Numbered from the stretch's first letter, positions 1 through 15,600 are shown. The stretch is 64,000 nucleotides of DNA from Atrichornis clamosus (GCA_013400975.1 WBMZ01010156.1:50048-114047); one strand, 5' to 3'. Notes: generated from the letters alone by a model not told the origin. Made by a program: numbers and translations.

Positions 1-1384
1 GGTGAACTGGAGCAGGGAAGGTCCCTGCTGATGTGAGCGCTTTGCAGCGAGCCCTTTCATCATGCCCACCATGTGAGAACCCGTGAGAACCGTCTTGCAG
101 GGCTGTGCAGTAGGATGTTTAACTGTGTGGGTATAAGAGTGTCTGTCTCCTGAGTTTTCCCAAGGAGAACAAGGGCTTGCCTGTTTTCTTACACATTTAA
201 CTGCGCCTCTGACTGAATGTCCTGTGTCAGTGCACACTGCTGCCTCCTTTTCAGAGCTGGTGATAAAGGCCTTCTAACCCAGACCTTGGTTTTGGTTTTT
301 AGAGGCTGTCTCTTATTCCCTGTTGACATTACTCAGTGCTAGCAAAACCAGTAAGCCAAAAGATTTTTTCAAATGCATTGCCACTCCTGGCTGGTTTTAG
401 ACTTACATTTCCATGGGTGCCATGTCAGAGGCAGATGGAGTTTTGGAGGCACTCAGCCCTGGGGCTGTTTCACATTGCAGTGGCAAGAACGGAGGTTCAG
501 AAGCCCCTGGGTGGAATCTCCTCTCTGTATCTGTAAGAAATTAAAAGCTGTGGTATAAAGGCTTGTTGCTTGTAGAAGTGCTGGTTTATCCATCTGTATC
601 CGTCCCAGTGCACATGTGCAGGCATATGCTGGCCAACTGTGAGCCCCGTCTTGCAAAGTCATTCAGAGCAAATCCAAACCTAACTCATCATTCAGCCAGG
701 ATGAAGTACAAACCAAAGTCCAGGCTTTTCACGGAACATCTGCTGGTAAAATAAATACTGCAACAACCTCCTAAATCCACACTTACTTAGCACCTATAGG
801 TTGAATTATGAAATGTGGTGAATCCCATCACATAGTTTCACACATTTCCTGTTGACAATGTAACAGTGGAAGCAGGCTGGTATCCATCCTTGCTGGAAAC
901 GTTCACGTCAAGGTTTCATTCCAGGAAAATCATTTGGGTTGCTCTGTAAACTTAACTGAGCTGATCTGTAACCTTTGGTCCAGCTGTGCCAGGGACATGT
1001 AAGGCAGCTGGGGGGAGGCCTGTTCCCCTCCTCCCACTTCAGAGCACTCTCCAGGTCAGGTATGATGCAGGAATGCAGTTGTAATCCTCGTTTGGTTAGA
1101 GGAGACCATTTAGCTTGCTGTGTGACGCTGTAATTACTGCTCCTTTCACAAGAGAGAGATTATGACCATGTGGTTTTCCTTTCAAATTTGAGTCTTGGTT
1201 TCCATTTACAAGTGGCTCTTGTAAACAGAGTCTCTCTGCTTCATTTTTGCTGAAAAGCTTCTTGTCATAACACTCTGGGGGCTGCTTTATCCTGCTTTCA
1301 CACTAGCCCAGGTAGCTGGGTAGGCAGAGAGTAAGCTGCTCTTCCTCCACATTCCCATTTGCAGCAAGAGCTTCAAAGGTTAAG

Positions 1385-1630
1385 ATCAGAGGAAACGGCC
1401 TCAAGTTGCACCAGGGGAGGATTAGTTTGAATACTAGGAAAAATTTCTTCACCTAGAGGGTTGTCAAGCACTGGAATGGGCAGCCCAGGGAAGTGACAGA
1501 GTCATCATCCCTGGAGGTGTTTAAAAAACATGTGGATGTGGCACTCAGGGACATGGTTTAGTGGTGGGCTTGGCAGTGGTGGGTTAAAGGGTGGATTTGA
1601 TGATCTTAGAGGGTCACTTTGTATGGGCTT
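1385..1630 (+). mobile_element. CR1 LINE 3' fragment
   Basis: The stretch reads as a CR1 tail: GGCCTCAAGTTGCACCAGGG, then gaatactaggaaaaatttcttcac, then ATCCCTGGAGGTGTTTAAAA, ending gattTGATGATCTTAGAGGGTC. It is moderately diverged and lies in the CCBE1 intron. Confidence 0.75.
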
Positions 1631-4600
1631 AAATAAAATGCTGACAGGTGACAGCACAAAGGCAACATTGCTGCTGCGCCTACCGACCGTCTGCAGCTGG
1701 CAGCATCTCTGCGCCTGTCTGTGCAGATGGGGACAGGCAGGCTTGTACCTGTGGTGCTTACACAGCCCATCCTCGCCGATCTGTGTGAGTCCTGAGTGAG
1801 CCTCCTTAATCCTCTAGCCTCCAACTCACCCCAAGTATTGCAGCTTAGTGTTGTATGAAAAAGTACTTTGTTATCTGGTTTATTTAATTCTACTCCCTCA
1901 TAATTTCCTTGGGTTATCTCTGGATTTTATGAAGCAAGACATAGCACAGCATTGCTCCTTATCTGCCTGCTCCCTACCATTCTGGAGTTTCAGCCCATTG
2001 TTCCACTGTCTTTTTTTTACCCCACTGAAAATTTCTTACCTTATTTACACATTTTCTTTGCAGTATTGTTCCTTGCTTTTGAACATTCCTGTCCATTTTT
2101 TTCAGACGTTTGAAGACCTGCCCCCCACTCCAGGATTTGTCTGTATGGGTGTCCACTGGCAAGCTCCTTGGGAGCTGGGGATGCAGTTCACTTTATGTTT
2201 ACAGTTGCCTTCTGGGGCTTTGTCCCAGAGCTGTAGATCCTGGGAGCACCTTTCACCTGCCTGCAAGCTGGTGGGTTACACACACCCCATGGTGCATAAC
2301 CTGTTAAGAGGCTGCAGTGGAGGGAGCGCTGCTGGATCCTGGGTTTCCCAGGTGATGCCGTGTACAGGACAAGCAGCAGCTAAGAGGGGAGGAAGGGGTA
2401 CCCAGGATTAGCCTTTTCCTTTGGTGTCCCCATGCAATGACCCTCAGTGTTGGCTGGAAGAAAACTGCTGGCTGCAGTGCCAGAGGTGGCACTTGGTGGC
2501 ACAGGAAGGGGGCCACTGCAGGAGGGGAGCAGCTCTGTGGTGTCACCCCAGCCACAGCACTGCCTCATTGCTGTCTCGCTTCTACAAGACAGTGCCATAC
2601 ATTTCTTGGTACTTTGGGAAGGGTGAAGCAAGGAAAGTAGGCTATTGCCTTTTGGGGCCCTTGTGTGATCATGCAGCAGGAAGATCCTGAATTTCCCTGC
2701 AGATCAAAACCTGCCTTTTCAGCTCATCCTGCATGCGTTCCCTGGCTTTCAGTGCAACAGGAAACATAAATGTTGCCGTTTATTTACTATTATTTCCCCC
2801 GTGCCAGACCCTATTACCTCACTTTCCTTTCTGCCTGCTGGCCTGCAGGGACAAAGCGCAGTAGGCTGAGGTGGGGAAGGCAGATGGGGCCATGCAGCAC
2901 GTACTCATCTTGGGGCAGTTGCAAAGCTGTCCCTGCACATCCAAAGCACATTGGCTAACCCAGGCTCTGCGGATGTGGTGGAATTCTGGCCATGGTTCCT
3001 CATCCATGTAAATAGTCCGGATTTTTGTACACCCTGCTGAATCCAGGACAGGCGGGTCTCTAGGGCACCGTGTATACAACACAGTCCAGCACCGGGGTGA
3101 TGGTTTTGTTTTTAACCACACTGATGATCCCATTGTGTTATGTAAGGGTTTTGGCCATCTCTGTGTACTTTCATGTGAAATGGTGCCATTGTCTCGGCTT
3201 CCTTCTCTGAACTAGACATGCCTACATCAAAATCTCTTTGCTGAGTGAGAAGTCATTAGCATTTCCAGAGATGATCCTCAGCACATTGCTGGCTGATGCA
3301 TTTGTTCTCTCCTCCTGTGTTTCTAAGTAGCAAAGAATGTATAAGTAAATAATGATTATGGCGGGAGAAATTGGTAATGGAAAAAATAACTTGAACAAGA
3401 TTTGATAAAAAGGAACTGTTTTGATTCGAACTCATGGGTTACAAGCATTTCCTGCAGGCCAGTGGGAGTTGGAAAACTGTCTTTGTGGGTCTTTGAAATC
3501 TTAGGCTTTTCAAAAGTGAGACAATCTCTGTGCCTGTTAGAAAACATCAGACAGCAATTAAGTTGTATTTTATCAAGCAGTTATTTTAGGTAATACAACC
3601 AGCAGAACAAAATCCAGCCCCCAATTTACAGATAGGCTGCAGCACCAGGATCATTTCTTGTAACCTGCCATGGCATTGAGTAGGTTACTACATTTTTAAG
3701 TTGTTGATTTTGAACCCATACAGGGCTTACTGTGATCTCCTAATAAGCTATGTTGACTAGAGGAGATTAGCCCCTATTATTTGAAGTTGAACTGAATCTG
3801 TGGTGAAGGCAATAAACTGAACCAAAAATGTGTGCCACTGGCAAAGTCTGTGGCTAACTCCCTAACCTGCAAAATGCTTCATCTTGTTTGGATTTAAAAC
3901 AGACCTGTTCTGAGAATAGGTGCTTATCAGTCCTGTTTTCTTCTTCCTGGTTGAATGATGGGCTACAGCTGCCGGGTCCAGGACTCCCGGTGTGCTGGGA
4001 TGAGTGGGATGAGCTGGGCAGCAGTGGCTGTGAGACCCCAGCCCCGGTAGCTGAGCCAAAGCCAAGCTGGTGTCTTGCTCCAGAGCTCTTGGTCCATGCA
4101 GACGAGGAGGCTGTGAGCACCACTGGGTGCTCCTGCCTCAGCTCCAAGCTCGCTGAGCCCAGCTGGTCCTGCCATCATCACAGGGGTGAGACTGAAGCAG
4201 GGACACGCATATTCAAAGACTGAACTGAACCAAGCAATGCAATTTGGTCTTCCCCCATACCACTTGTACTTTCGGCTTTGGAGTTTCCTTTTATGTCTTT
4301 GAGAAGCAGTCGGCCACATCTGATCTGCAAATACCACTTCTTGGTGAGGAACTGGAGCACTTTGGCCCTCAGGTTCATCTCATATTTTTCTTAAAATCAG
4401 TCATTTCTTGAAACAGCACTGTAGTTAGGTTTCCCTCCTGACCTCCAGTGAACTGTTTGTCATCCTAATAAAAAAACAAGAAATTCCCCAGCTCAAAGCC
4501 TGGGTGTCCTTGAGGCCAGAGGAAGAGTCATGAGGTTTGCTGTAGCTCTTCAGCCTGGAAGATGCACTCGCAGATCCGCTGGGTCCAGCCTGGCGCTTCC

Positions 4601-7600
4601 AGTCATGCTTAGTTGCTAATTAGCTCCTCCAGCCCTTTCTCTGGGAATCACGATAATGAACATAAAGAACTGTTTATTCTAAATGAGACTTCCCAAGGGT
4701 TACAGCCTCCTCAGTGGCTGTAGAAATGGAAGGCAAGCCCGAGGAAACACCAGGGTGCTCTAGTTTTTGGCAGCAGTTAATAAACATTTCTTTGTGGATG
4801 GAGCAGAGCATGTAATTTACTGCCCAGCTCTAATAAGAGCAGACTTGACCATTTTGCTGTTCTTTTCCATTGCTGTCAAAATGCAACAGCTAAATCCCAG
4901 TGGGAAACTGCACAGTTGACGCTTATGTGGGTAGCGGCATAAAACTTACTGCGCTATCTGTGGAAAGCTAATTCATCATTTTTATAAGATCTCATATGTT
5001 CTCTTAACTGCTTTATCGCTCATGGAGGGGCAGACCAATCTTGCCCATCCTTCTGTAAAGGGCAGTTGTGGTGGGATCAGGCAGCACCTAAACAGTTGTG
5101 GACTTTCAAGAGCAGGAGGTTTCGGCTGGACTTCTTCCTGCTGGTTTTGCACTGCACAGGTCAAAAAAAGGTGGTGATCTAAAGCCATTGAGCTTGCTCC
5201 TCAAGCAAAATCACCAGCTGTTTTTTTTCAATTCCCAGCACCATTTACTCCAAAGATCATCCCCTGGCAGGAACTGATCGAAGTGACTACTTTACTGTGA
5301 TTGTGGTGATATCAATAAAAATGCTCCAAAAGTCCAGTTGTCCCTGCTTTATCCACAAAGCCATTGTGCAAGGGGTGATATCAGCACAGAGCAATGCCTG
5401 GGCAGAGCGATGGGCACAGGCAGCTGTGCCACTGCCAGGCCCACACTAGCACGTTCAAGACTGGCTGGGGCACCTTTGAGCACTACTACATGACAGCATG
5501 TGTGAGCAGTGAACTGAATTAATGAAAATTCAGAGATTAGAGCCGTGTGCCAGTGAGGCCAGTACCCATGTCATCAGGTCGTGAACATGGGCAGTGCTTG
5601 CAGCTTCCTGGCACAAGCTGTTGGAGAAGAATCAGGCGAGTCAGGGTCTTGCTCGGTGGTGGGACATCCTCAGCTGGTTCCTCAAGCAGGTTAATTCTTG
5701 GACCCTGACATAGGTACATGCACTCCATACAGGGCTAGAAAAGATCCAGACATAGAGTCTGGGGTGCCCATTCCCATGATTTTTCACCCCAGCCCATGTT
5801 TTATAGTCGTCCTCCCACTGACATCCTCCTGGATGGTGCAGAGTCCTGGGGCTGGCACTGAGCTGTGGCAGCACATGGTGTCTCAGTGTGGTGCTCTGAC
5901 TCCATCTTCTGCAGGACTGCATTGTTAAAACATTCTGGCAGATGAAGTAGTAAGCTGGGCATCAGCTGAAAAAGTACAGGGGGACAAGTATAATCTCTGC
6001 TGGCTTCAAGGAGCACTGAAAGGAGTGTGCTGGGAGGAGTGATCAAACAAAGTTGCCATTGCACACAACAGTGACCTTGTGAACATGCAAAGGGTTTTGG
6101 CATTCACAAATTAAGAAAAGCCAGCGTTAACCACAACCCAGCACAATTTTCACTGGACTTCTGTGGTTCTCTGTTGTGATTCAGCATTTAATTACATGTT
6201 TGTAGACTGGAGTTGTTTTCTAGTTCCATTTCTGGAAGGGTTTCCTGAGAGGTCCTGGTGCAATGATGTTTCGGTGTTGCGCTCTCCCTGGCTTACGAAA
6301 GAGCTGAATCCACAGGGACAGTCAGTGGAGCTGCACAGCTGAGGGGGCGGCGGCCCTTGTCTCCAGCTCTGCAAGCAGAGATTCCCCTAAGAGCTCCCTC
6401 AGGGCTGACCCCTCTCTCGAGGAGCTCTGGGTTCACAGTGCCTGGCTGTCAAACCACAGGCGCACGCCCAGCCTCCCACAGGGGGTGATGCATCTGTGCA
6501 TGGGGGTGCTGGGTTCGAGGAGGTACCTCCCGGGGGTCTCCCCACCCCAGAAGGGATGTGGCTGGAGACTGTCTGCAGAGTGAGCAAGGAGGCCACAACC
6601 TGCCCCTGGTTTTGGTGCTAACTTCATTTCATGGCCTTTGACTGCTTCCCATTGCAGTGAAGCTCTGTCAGAGTTTAAAAAATTTGGATAGCTCTGCTGC
6701 AAATTGGGGCATTAAAGCCCAGGCTTTCTGTAGTTATATGTCTCAATCAAGGCACTGGGGTTAGGAGTTTTGCCATGCCATTGCCAGCCTGAGATTCCTC
6801 CCAGAAGCATCCATCCATCATGAAGACAAAGGCACCTGTACTTAGCCAGATCCACCCCTGTACACACTGACAGGGTGATTTTGGTATGAAATTCAGCTAC
6901 TTCACAGAAAATCGTGCACAGTTATAATAAGGAGGGTGTACAGCTACAATAAGGAGCATGTGTGATGGCATTGATTTTCCTGCACTCACAATGTACTAAT
7001 GTGGAGAACTCTGTCCTGGTCTTTGCACTGTGTCATAGCTGTGGCTTGCAAATATATTTGGTCAGGGGTTACTGTTGTGGTCACTGTCTGCATGAGGATT
7101 TGGGGTTCTGATCCATGACAGGCACACTTCGGTGTCAATCTCATGTTAAGCACCAATATTTTTCTTCTGTGAAAGCCAAGGGGTAGTATTTACTTGGTAG
7201 CAAATCCAAAAAATTAGAATAATAGAATTATAGAAGCGTGAAGAAAAAGAGATCTAAGTAAGGAATTTATAGTGAACTTAGTTTCTATTTGCAGCATTCA
7301 TACTGTAGCAGTTAACATCATGGATGTGAAAACATATTATTACTACTACCAGTACTAATTAAGAGTGTAGAAAGGTCCAGAAACACATCTCAGAGCAAAA
7401 TATGTAACATGACCTATTTCTAAATGAAGGTGTACTTTTTATTTCTAGTGGGGGGTTTTGTGCCAGCTAACACCACACAAGTTCTCAGTAGAAGCTTCAA
7501 CCTCTATGTGCAAACAGGAGAGTGTGAGGCTGTTTTCAGGTTATGAAGCCCCTTGCACACAATAATCATTGCTGCTGAGCACCAGTACAGTGGGTTTTGC

Positions 7601-10600
7601 TGGATCCTTAAAAGAGTTAACAGAACAATGTACTTGGGGTTACCTAATGTCCTGGTATTGAATTGTTTCTTGATGTTATGAATTCACAGGATCTACTAAG
7701 GGTTGCACATTTTCATTCTGCTTGCAATGCAGTCTGAAACTTCATCTATTATGAAGTACTCTGCCTAACATCATGCCTTACCTTTCATTTGATTTTTATT
7801 GTTGCACTTTAGGAGATTCATCCACAGAAATGTCTATGTGGGCAACAATAAAAACCTTGAGATAAATTTATTCTGAGTTATTGACTGCAATTGTTACAGA
7901 TAATAGATACTGAATTTCTGTTAGCATTGTGATTCATTTAAATAAAAACCATATGTCTGAAGTCAGTGCCTTGGAGATAAGTCAGACATCTGGCTGAGAT
8001 TCCACATTTGGGAATGTAAATGATGCAGACAGTGAGATTATAATTCACACTGTGCCCATCGGGTTGTAACATTGATGAACAAGCACTTCATTAGTAGAAA
8101 AGGTGGGAGAAAAATCCAAACTGAGATGAAATTTCTCAAGGAATGCGCATGATATTTATTTCAGTTTGCTGCTTGCAGTCATGGGTTTGGAGGAGTCTGC
8201 TTTACACCACATGCCAAACCTTTATTCCAAATATATTAGAATGTGCCAGCTATAATATATGCTTTCAAACAACTTTGCAGAATCAGATTGATATCTCAGG
8301 CTGTAAAAATGTTGGATTTTCTTCCTCGGAAATAAAACCCGACTTGTGAACAGAGTAGGAAAGAAAGCAACTAGGTTTTTTTTATTCCACATAAAATATT
8401 ATCTCCACAAAAATATTCTGGTGTGAACTGTGCACTCAAAGACAATGCACAAGTATTACACATAGATAAATTGGTGGTGACGTAGAAGCAGTACAAGGTG
8501 ACACAAAATGTATGTTCTGAGAGAAACAGACACACATTACCCAAACTTTCCCCAGCGGTTTCCTTTAGATGAAGGTGATGACTCTTGCCTATGGCCGTGG
8601 TCATGGTTTGTCCTGGGCAGTGGAGCAGTGTGACATTTGCCATTGCTTGTCAGCATTTCCCACAGGACAGGCCCCTGACTGAGGCCACAGCTGTAATTTC
8701 CCTGCTGCAAAAAGCTCTTAGTGCTGTCACTCATTTTATTTGGGAAATAGATTTTAAGAGCCCGAGGTACAGCATATGCCATTGGCACTTGTCCCATAAT
8801 TAGTCACAGAGGAAGAGGTTTTTGAAAGTCTGTGGCCAGAGGATGTTTGTAATGCAATTGCTGTGGCCAAGGCAGATGAAACTGTTGGGCAGCCCCTTGA
8901 AGTGCACCTTCAATATTTCCTTCCTGTGTACCTGCATCAGCCTGTCTTCTCTTCCCCTTTCACTGAAGACAAGAGGTTTTTCCTTTTCAAGTGATCCAGT
9001 CTGCATGAGACGATTCTCTTTGTACCTGTGAGGAAGTCCTGGAGGAAAATGGCCTCCTCTCAGCCATGACTGCTGTGACATGAAAAAGCTGTTTAAACAC
9101 TCTATTAGAGCATTAGCAGAGATGAAGGCACATGTTTTAGCAGTTGTTTAACTTAAGTGTTAACAACACCAAATTTGTCAGGCTTATGGTGCCATTCCAG
9201 CAAGGGCTGTGCAGGCAGATTCAGGTCCTTCCAGAAGGATAATCTTTCCACATATATCCCAGGTATCAGCAGGTATTATGGCAGCAAGATATTTATGCTG
9301 TAATATCCTAAATGTGCTGATGGTAAAGGAAGAACCAGAAATGTGGCACTGAGCTTTGTCAAGAAACAGCAGCCTGACCCAGACCGCCAAAATTAGCCAG
9401 CAAAAAAGTGACGTTGTGAGAGAAACACCAAAAGCCCCTGGCAGAGCGATGGAGAGAGACAGGTTCCCACAGCCAAGCAAGAATATGACCAGCAGCAAGC
9501 ACATCTTAAAACTGACACCCAGCAGGAAGTTTGCCCTCATTGTGGGTCACGGAAATGAGGCAGACAAAGCAAAATCCAATCACTAGAAGAAAACAAACGT
9601 TTGCAAGTGAGTTGAAAAGACCCTGCAGTCACAGATGAAACTACTGAATGTCACAACTGGGCTGGTGCATGGGGCAGTTGTCCAGGATGATCTGCAGTGG
9701 GGGAAAACCTGATGAAATGAGGCAAACTGAGGAACCTTAATTGAGAAATCCAGCATTGGATGCAAGGCAAAACTCTGATTCTGTACAGGTGAACTCTTGC
9801 AGATTGTCTGTGAAGGCAGGCTGGAAAGGTCTGAGGTAATAATCCTTTGTGCATGTCTTTGAGGAGTGTTGTCAGCCCTAGACAACAGCATTACCTGTTC
9901 TACTCAATTTTCCTGTGTAAATTGGTCAGTAACACTGATTCTCTTCTCACCCTGCTCTTGAGGTTTTTTGCTTCTGAGCCCAAATGTTGAGCCCACTTGA
10001 TGCTCAAAACAACAGAGTGACTCCAGTGCTTTGCAGATCTGAATTGCTGCCTGTAACTGGAACTGTGACCAGCTCTAGCAGAGTCATCCCTGGTGTGCAT
10101 TGGTGTTAGGAAAGGGCGTATCAATATGAATTTGGTATATGCCTACAGGCACTTGTATGTGAAAGCACAATCCCATTTTAACGTGAGGTGTCATTAATAC
10201 AAGGGTAATTGCACAATACTGCAAACCATCAGGCTTTCTCTCAGAAGTCACCATGCTGGAGGCTCTCCATACATCCATCACAAGTCACCCTCACCAGGTG
10301 AGGACCACAACTTCACCAGCCACCTGAGAATGGGAGGGTCCAGGTTTGGGTTTGTGAACTTTCCTCTCAGCTCCCTTATGTATCCCAAAAGATTTTGCCT
10401 TCATATCTCTGTCCCGGTAGCAAGGGTTTGCCCCACAGCAAGTCCGCTTTACCTTTGGCTCATTTCTAGCTCTTTGCTCTCAGTGTTTCATAGCTGTCCA
10501 AAGCAAAGTGCTTCTTTGTCCTACCTCAGGCTGTCCAGGTGTCATGCCTGGAGGCAGACCTCATCCCTATTTTTGGAGCAGTGGCGTAGGGGGTAGCTAG

Positions 10601-12264
10601 TTGGGAGGAGAGCCTTTCTTTCAACTGGAACATGGCTACAAATATCTAGCATGCAGAATGAAATGGGGGTGAGTTGTCTCAATAGCATTTCAGCATCTCA
10701 TAAAAGTCTTGTGTTCAACCTCAGTAGGTTATTCAGAGCTAAAACCATATTCCAGTAGCTGGGTGAGAAAGAAGAGCAGCAGCCAATGCCAGTCCCATTA
10801 AATTAGGCAGCAGAAAGTGAGACTGAGGCTGTGGTTTCATCAGTTAGGGCATGGTGTGGTTGCTCCTGCAATTAGTACGTGGCTAACAGGCAATTTACTC
10901 CAACTGCTTGCTCTGTCTGGATTGAAAGCTGAGCCCTGTGTCGGACACAGTGTGGTGGGGAAATGGGTGGAAGTTTCTGCAAACAGCTTTGCTTCTTATT
11001 TTTAAAACTGTCCTCGTGCCAGCCATTTGCTTATAAATTAAAGAGCGGGATGCACTGGCTTTGAGAGGACACCACCAGTCTGGCACAGTCTGCGCTGAAA
11101 TCACTGCAGCCATTCATTGCCTGGATGGCATTCCTGATCCTGGCACTTTTAGCAGAGGAGCTGAGTGCCACATCAAAAAGCTGCTTCGTGATCTTTCCAT
11201 CGCCTGCTGACTGCAGCATAAGGGGAGCAGTCTCAGCTACCCGGGCCGCTCAGACACCACTGCCACATCCCAGATACCTTCCAGTGACACCATATAAATA
11301 GCTGATCATTCCAGAAACGCTTCCCTGCTTAGCAAATTGTTTAAGGATTCGCTCCATCCACCCCATCCTGCAACAAATAACCTGCAGATGTGTGGCTCTA
11401 AAAATAAACCTTGGCACTGGGGCTGCGGTGCAGCATCACCACATAACTCAACAAAATTTCATATTGCGTTGTCTTAGAAATTAATCTTTTCTGTATGCTG
11501 GAAGTGGTTCATGGAGACAGATTCTGTCCTAACAGATACTCCTCTGTATATAGAGAGTATTTTGCTATCATCTCTGTTGACAATAAACATGGGTCTGACT
11601 TGTGAACATGTTATGTTAAGAATTATTCCTTTCCTTGTCCAATTCATTAAGTCTGTATACTTAATAAGCAGTTTCAGCATTTATGAGGTCTTCTCTGGGA
11701 ATAATAAAACAGAGGAGAAAAGGAGAGAAACATCTGGATCAGTGAAACATGCTTGAAATATTATCTTTTTAGTGTCTTTATAAAGATTTCCAAGGGCTTA
11801 CACTAAGAACTTAATTCCGTTGTTGCTATTGATGTTGAAATTACATTAAAAAAACAATTTTAACTTGTTCTTGTTGCTTAGATAGTCATCATAACTGGCC
11901 AACTCTTTTGTTTGAAACTACTTTAATGAAAAAATAGCATTGTTTGTGTTTCATTCAAGCTTTACTACATGTTTTTTCCCCATTTTTTCTCCTTTTAAAC
12001 TTTTTTTGTGGAAATGATGTGGGGAGATAAAACAGTGGTAGGGGACCAGAGCTGCAATTCCATTGCAATTTAGCAAATCACCTTTATTTTCTTCCCTTTT
12101 CATTTTTTTTTTTACTGTTTGTTTGCATCCAATTTCTTTGATATTTTTAAAGAATATCTGCTAGTGTTACTTTTTGACTTGATTATGTACAGTTTTGTAC
12201 ACTTATCAATAAACTGGAGCTAAGATGCTCAGTGGCTGGAGCACACTGTATTCAAGGGGAGCCC

Positions 12265-12645
12265 AAGGGATCTGTGTTTGCTCAGTCTGGAGAAGAGGGA
12301 CCTAAGGGGCAAATTTAACTGGTGTCTCCCACTAACCAGTGGGGATTTGCAGGGAAGACATGGGGGGTTACAGAGAAGACAAAGCCAGACCTTCATCAGA
12401 GATGCACTGCAAAACGACCTGAGACAAGAGCCACGGGTTGCAGCAGGAACATTTTAAGTAGATGTAAAGGGAGAAATGGGCAGTGAAGTGGTTAAGCACT
12501 AGGAAGAGGGTCCCAGTGAAGTGAGGCAATCTCCAACCCTGAAGACATTCAATGTTCAGCTGAGCAAGTCTCTGAGCACTTAACATTGCTGTCAGGTGCA
12601 CTTGGATAACAAGCTTTCCAAAAGTCCCTTGCAACCAAAATTACG
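12265..12645 (+). mobile_element. old CR1 LINE fragment
   Basis: CTCAGTCTGGAGAAGAGGGA opens a CR1-like stretch, followed by a diverged body with ttcagatgag-like and gaagacattcaatgttcagc segments. Similarity is weak; limits are approximate. Confidence 0.45.
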
Positions 12646-15600
12646 CCATGAATCTATTTTTCTAAAATTATGGGGGTTTTGTTTCTGTTGCTTGGCTGAA
12701 ATCTTGCCTTGAAAAATCCGCTCGGCTGTGCTGAAGAAGGGTCATGCCCCGGTGAGTCTAAGCCAGTTCTGGAAGGATAAAAATCCTTAGGCATAAGTAG
12801 CTGTTAAGCACCCTTATGTGATTCATAATGTATAAAATTAGATTGCTATGCCTCTTGCATAACGTGAGCCCTGGACATAGGAGCCACTGCATCCCCCTTG
12901 TCTGTAGATGGTATTGAGAGTTTGTGATTGTCACATTGTCCCAGTAATTTGGGACAATCCATGTAAGCCTCCGTGGCCTGTGTGCCTCTTGTCCTTTCAC
13001 TGTGAGACTTCCACAGAGAGGCAGAGTATCCAAACACAGACTTCTTCCTCATGCTGTCAGTTTCCTGCAAAGTGCTGGAAACCACAGTGTCGTCTGGACA
13101 TCACGGGGACCTGGTGCAGAGAGTGAGGTGCTCAAAGATGTATCTTTAAGTATTTTTCCATGCTATTTGACTTCCTCAAAAGCTGATGGCTTCGTGTTTG
13201 GCTGTCCCCACTTCTAGACTATTTAAGTGGGAAGAGTTAACCTGGCTGGAGTTACTTACTTGCTTTTTTCCTGGAGTGGAATTTCAAAAACCATCACGAA
13301 TGGCGAAGCTGCCAGGGATTGCAGCAGAACCAGGATCAGGCCCTTTAATATCAGTAGGTAGGTGTAGACAGAGTCAGACTAGCTTGTCTCTGAAGGTTAA
13401 TTGGGATTTATATCCTGTTTGGGGATCCAGCTTTAGAGATCTGACTTCCAGGCTCAGTTTGTGTGGTGTGTTTTTCTGTGCATGCGTGTGTAATGGGCAC
13501 TTGCCTTTTGTTGTTTATCGAAAGGAGTTTATTAGGCATTGCTTATGCAGCATTTTTGTGATCTTGTTGATGAAAGATGCTCTATAAACAGGGCTGCATT
13601 GGACTGGATTCAGTAAGCCTGAGAGCTTGCCAGCAATTTATTGCTGTTTGACTCCAGTGACCGAGCACCAGCACAGCAGCCAGCCCATGAGTGCTCGCAG
13701 TACTGCTCTGGTTCTGCCTTCCCTCCTGAAATGGAATTTATTACTCTCTATCTCACATGGATACTTGGTAGGAAATTGGAGCTACAAAATGAAGAGTCAT
13801 GGAAGTTTAAAAAAATCCGAGAGACAGGACAGATGTGCTGTGATTAGTCCTGTACTCTGGCTCACCTTGGGTTAGATAAATAATTGAATGTGTGCCGTCA
13901 GCAAAACATACTACTTACAGACTTGGAAGGAAATTTGGCTTGCAGTCCTCTAACTGGAAGTTGGAGGTGGTGGAAAAAAAGACCTTGCTCACTTTTCGTA
14001 CTTTAAATCTCAAAGCAGTGAGTTATTTTAAAATACATACTCAATCTTGGATCATTTAAATTGAGATTTATAAGGCTATTTGTTCGTAGAAATGACAATA
14101 TATTTAAGAGGATGCATCACACTTTGCCAGTTCATTAGACTTTATTTTAAATGTGAACAGCGCTATCATTGTATAAAAATTCTTTTTTTTCTTCCCTTCA
14201 AATTTCGTAGCTGTCAGACATTGACTTGAATCTGCTAAATCTGTACCAACTTCACCTGCAAAACTAAACAAAATCATTTTCTTGGTACAATGCCAGAAAA
14301 TAAAAGAAATTTGTAAGAAAAGGGAGCAAGACAAAGCTGACAGCATGTATATAAAACTGAGTCTAAGCAGATGAAAACAGTCAAAAGCCTTTTATTTAAT
14401 CATTCTGCTATTTTTGACATGTTGTCTAGTGATAAACCACATGAGCATTCCCTTGTGTTAAGAAAAAGAAAACAACAATGAAATAAAAATCCAAGAAAGA
14501 GGGGAAGAAAGTACAGTGTAGCATTGAAGGGATCTCATATTTGATTTTGAGGATGATATTCACATGCATGCAAAATATCCAACAAATGGCTTTTCCAGTG
14601 GCAACCAGGGTCATTACCTTTTTGAAGTTGCATAGCATTTTCCTTCTGAGTGTTTTCTTCTTTGCTTAGAGGACATTCACAGGCAGACCTTTATTCAGTC
14701 ATTTTTGGACACTGGTATGCTAAGTGAGATACAGGCACTGATGGTTACCAGTGCCACCAGCTGGTCTGCGCTGCAGGAAAAGATGCTGATTAGCCTGTGG
14801 CTGGTCAAGGTGTTTGCAGCCCCAAGGCTCTGGGCGGGCCAGGGACTGGCCCTGTTGCACAGTGCCATGGCTTCCCTGAAAATTTGAAACCCTAGTCTGT
14901 GTGGCTCATGTGGAAATACCAGCAGGATCTTTTTGTTTCACTGCACATTGAAAAAGGGAGGATCACAGAAAATGTTTCCAAAGGTCTTTATTCTGCCCAA
15001 AAGAGAGACAGAAAGCTGAGGTTTAGTTGCCACTTCTTTCTGCAGTGAGCAGAAGCTCATGAGAAATTTTTTTCTGGTGTGGCTGCCTGCAGGGTTTTCA
15101 CAACAACCCCTTTCTCTGCATCCCAAACCCCTAAAAAAGTCCAAAAGCAATGGTCTCCTGGGATTGCTGATCTGCTGACAAGGGCTATGTTGGGGAATGG
15201 TCTGGCTGCCTAGATATTGTTTGAAACCTCTACTAAACACCACACTGCATCTCATTTACTTAAGCAAAACCACAAACCCCATCATGGTGAGGAGTTCTGC
15301 ACTCTGCCTGTGGAGAAAGAGGCCTGGGGTGTTCTACAAAAAGAACAGACTTTTTTTTTTGATGGCTGAATTTGTCAGACCTGTGAGGTTTTACTTTTTG
15401 TGTGTCTTCCAGTTTCCTGCACGTCATCACCTCCAAGCCCCACTGATATCCCTCAGGGCAGAGGGTTTATTCCACCCCTCAAAGTACTTTTATTCTCTTT
15501 TATAGGGGAATGAGCTTCAAGCGATCACAAATATTGTGCTCTGCAGGGACTGTAAAACCGTCATTCGGGTTTGGAAGGTCTCTTTGGAGAAGAAGGAACC

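Noticed and set aside
1848..2411. 187-residue + strand frame
   Set aside because: No domain, composition rich in Leu/Ser/Cys as in random intron frames, no splice partner; lies in the CCBE1 5' intron.
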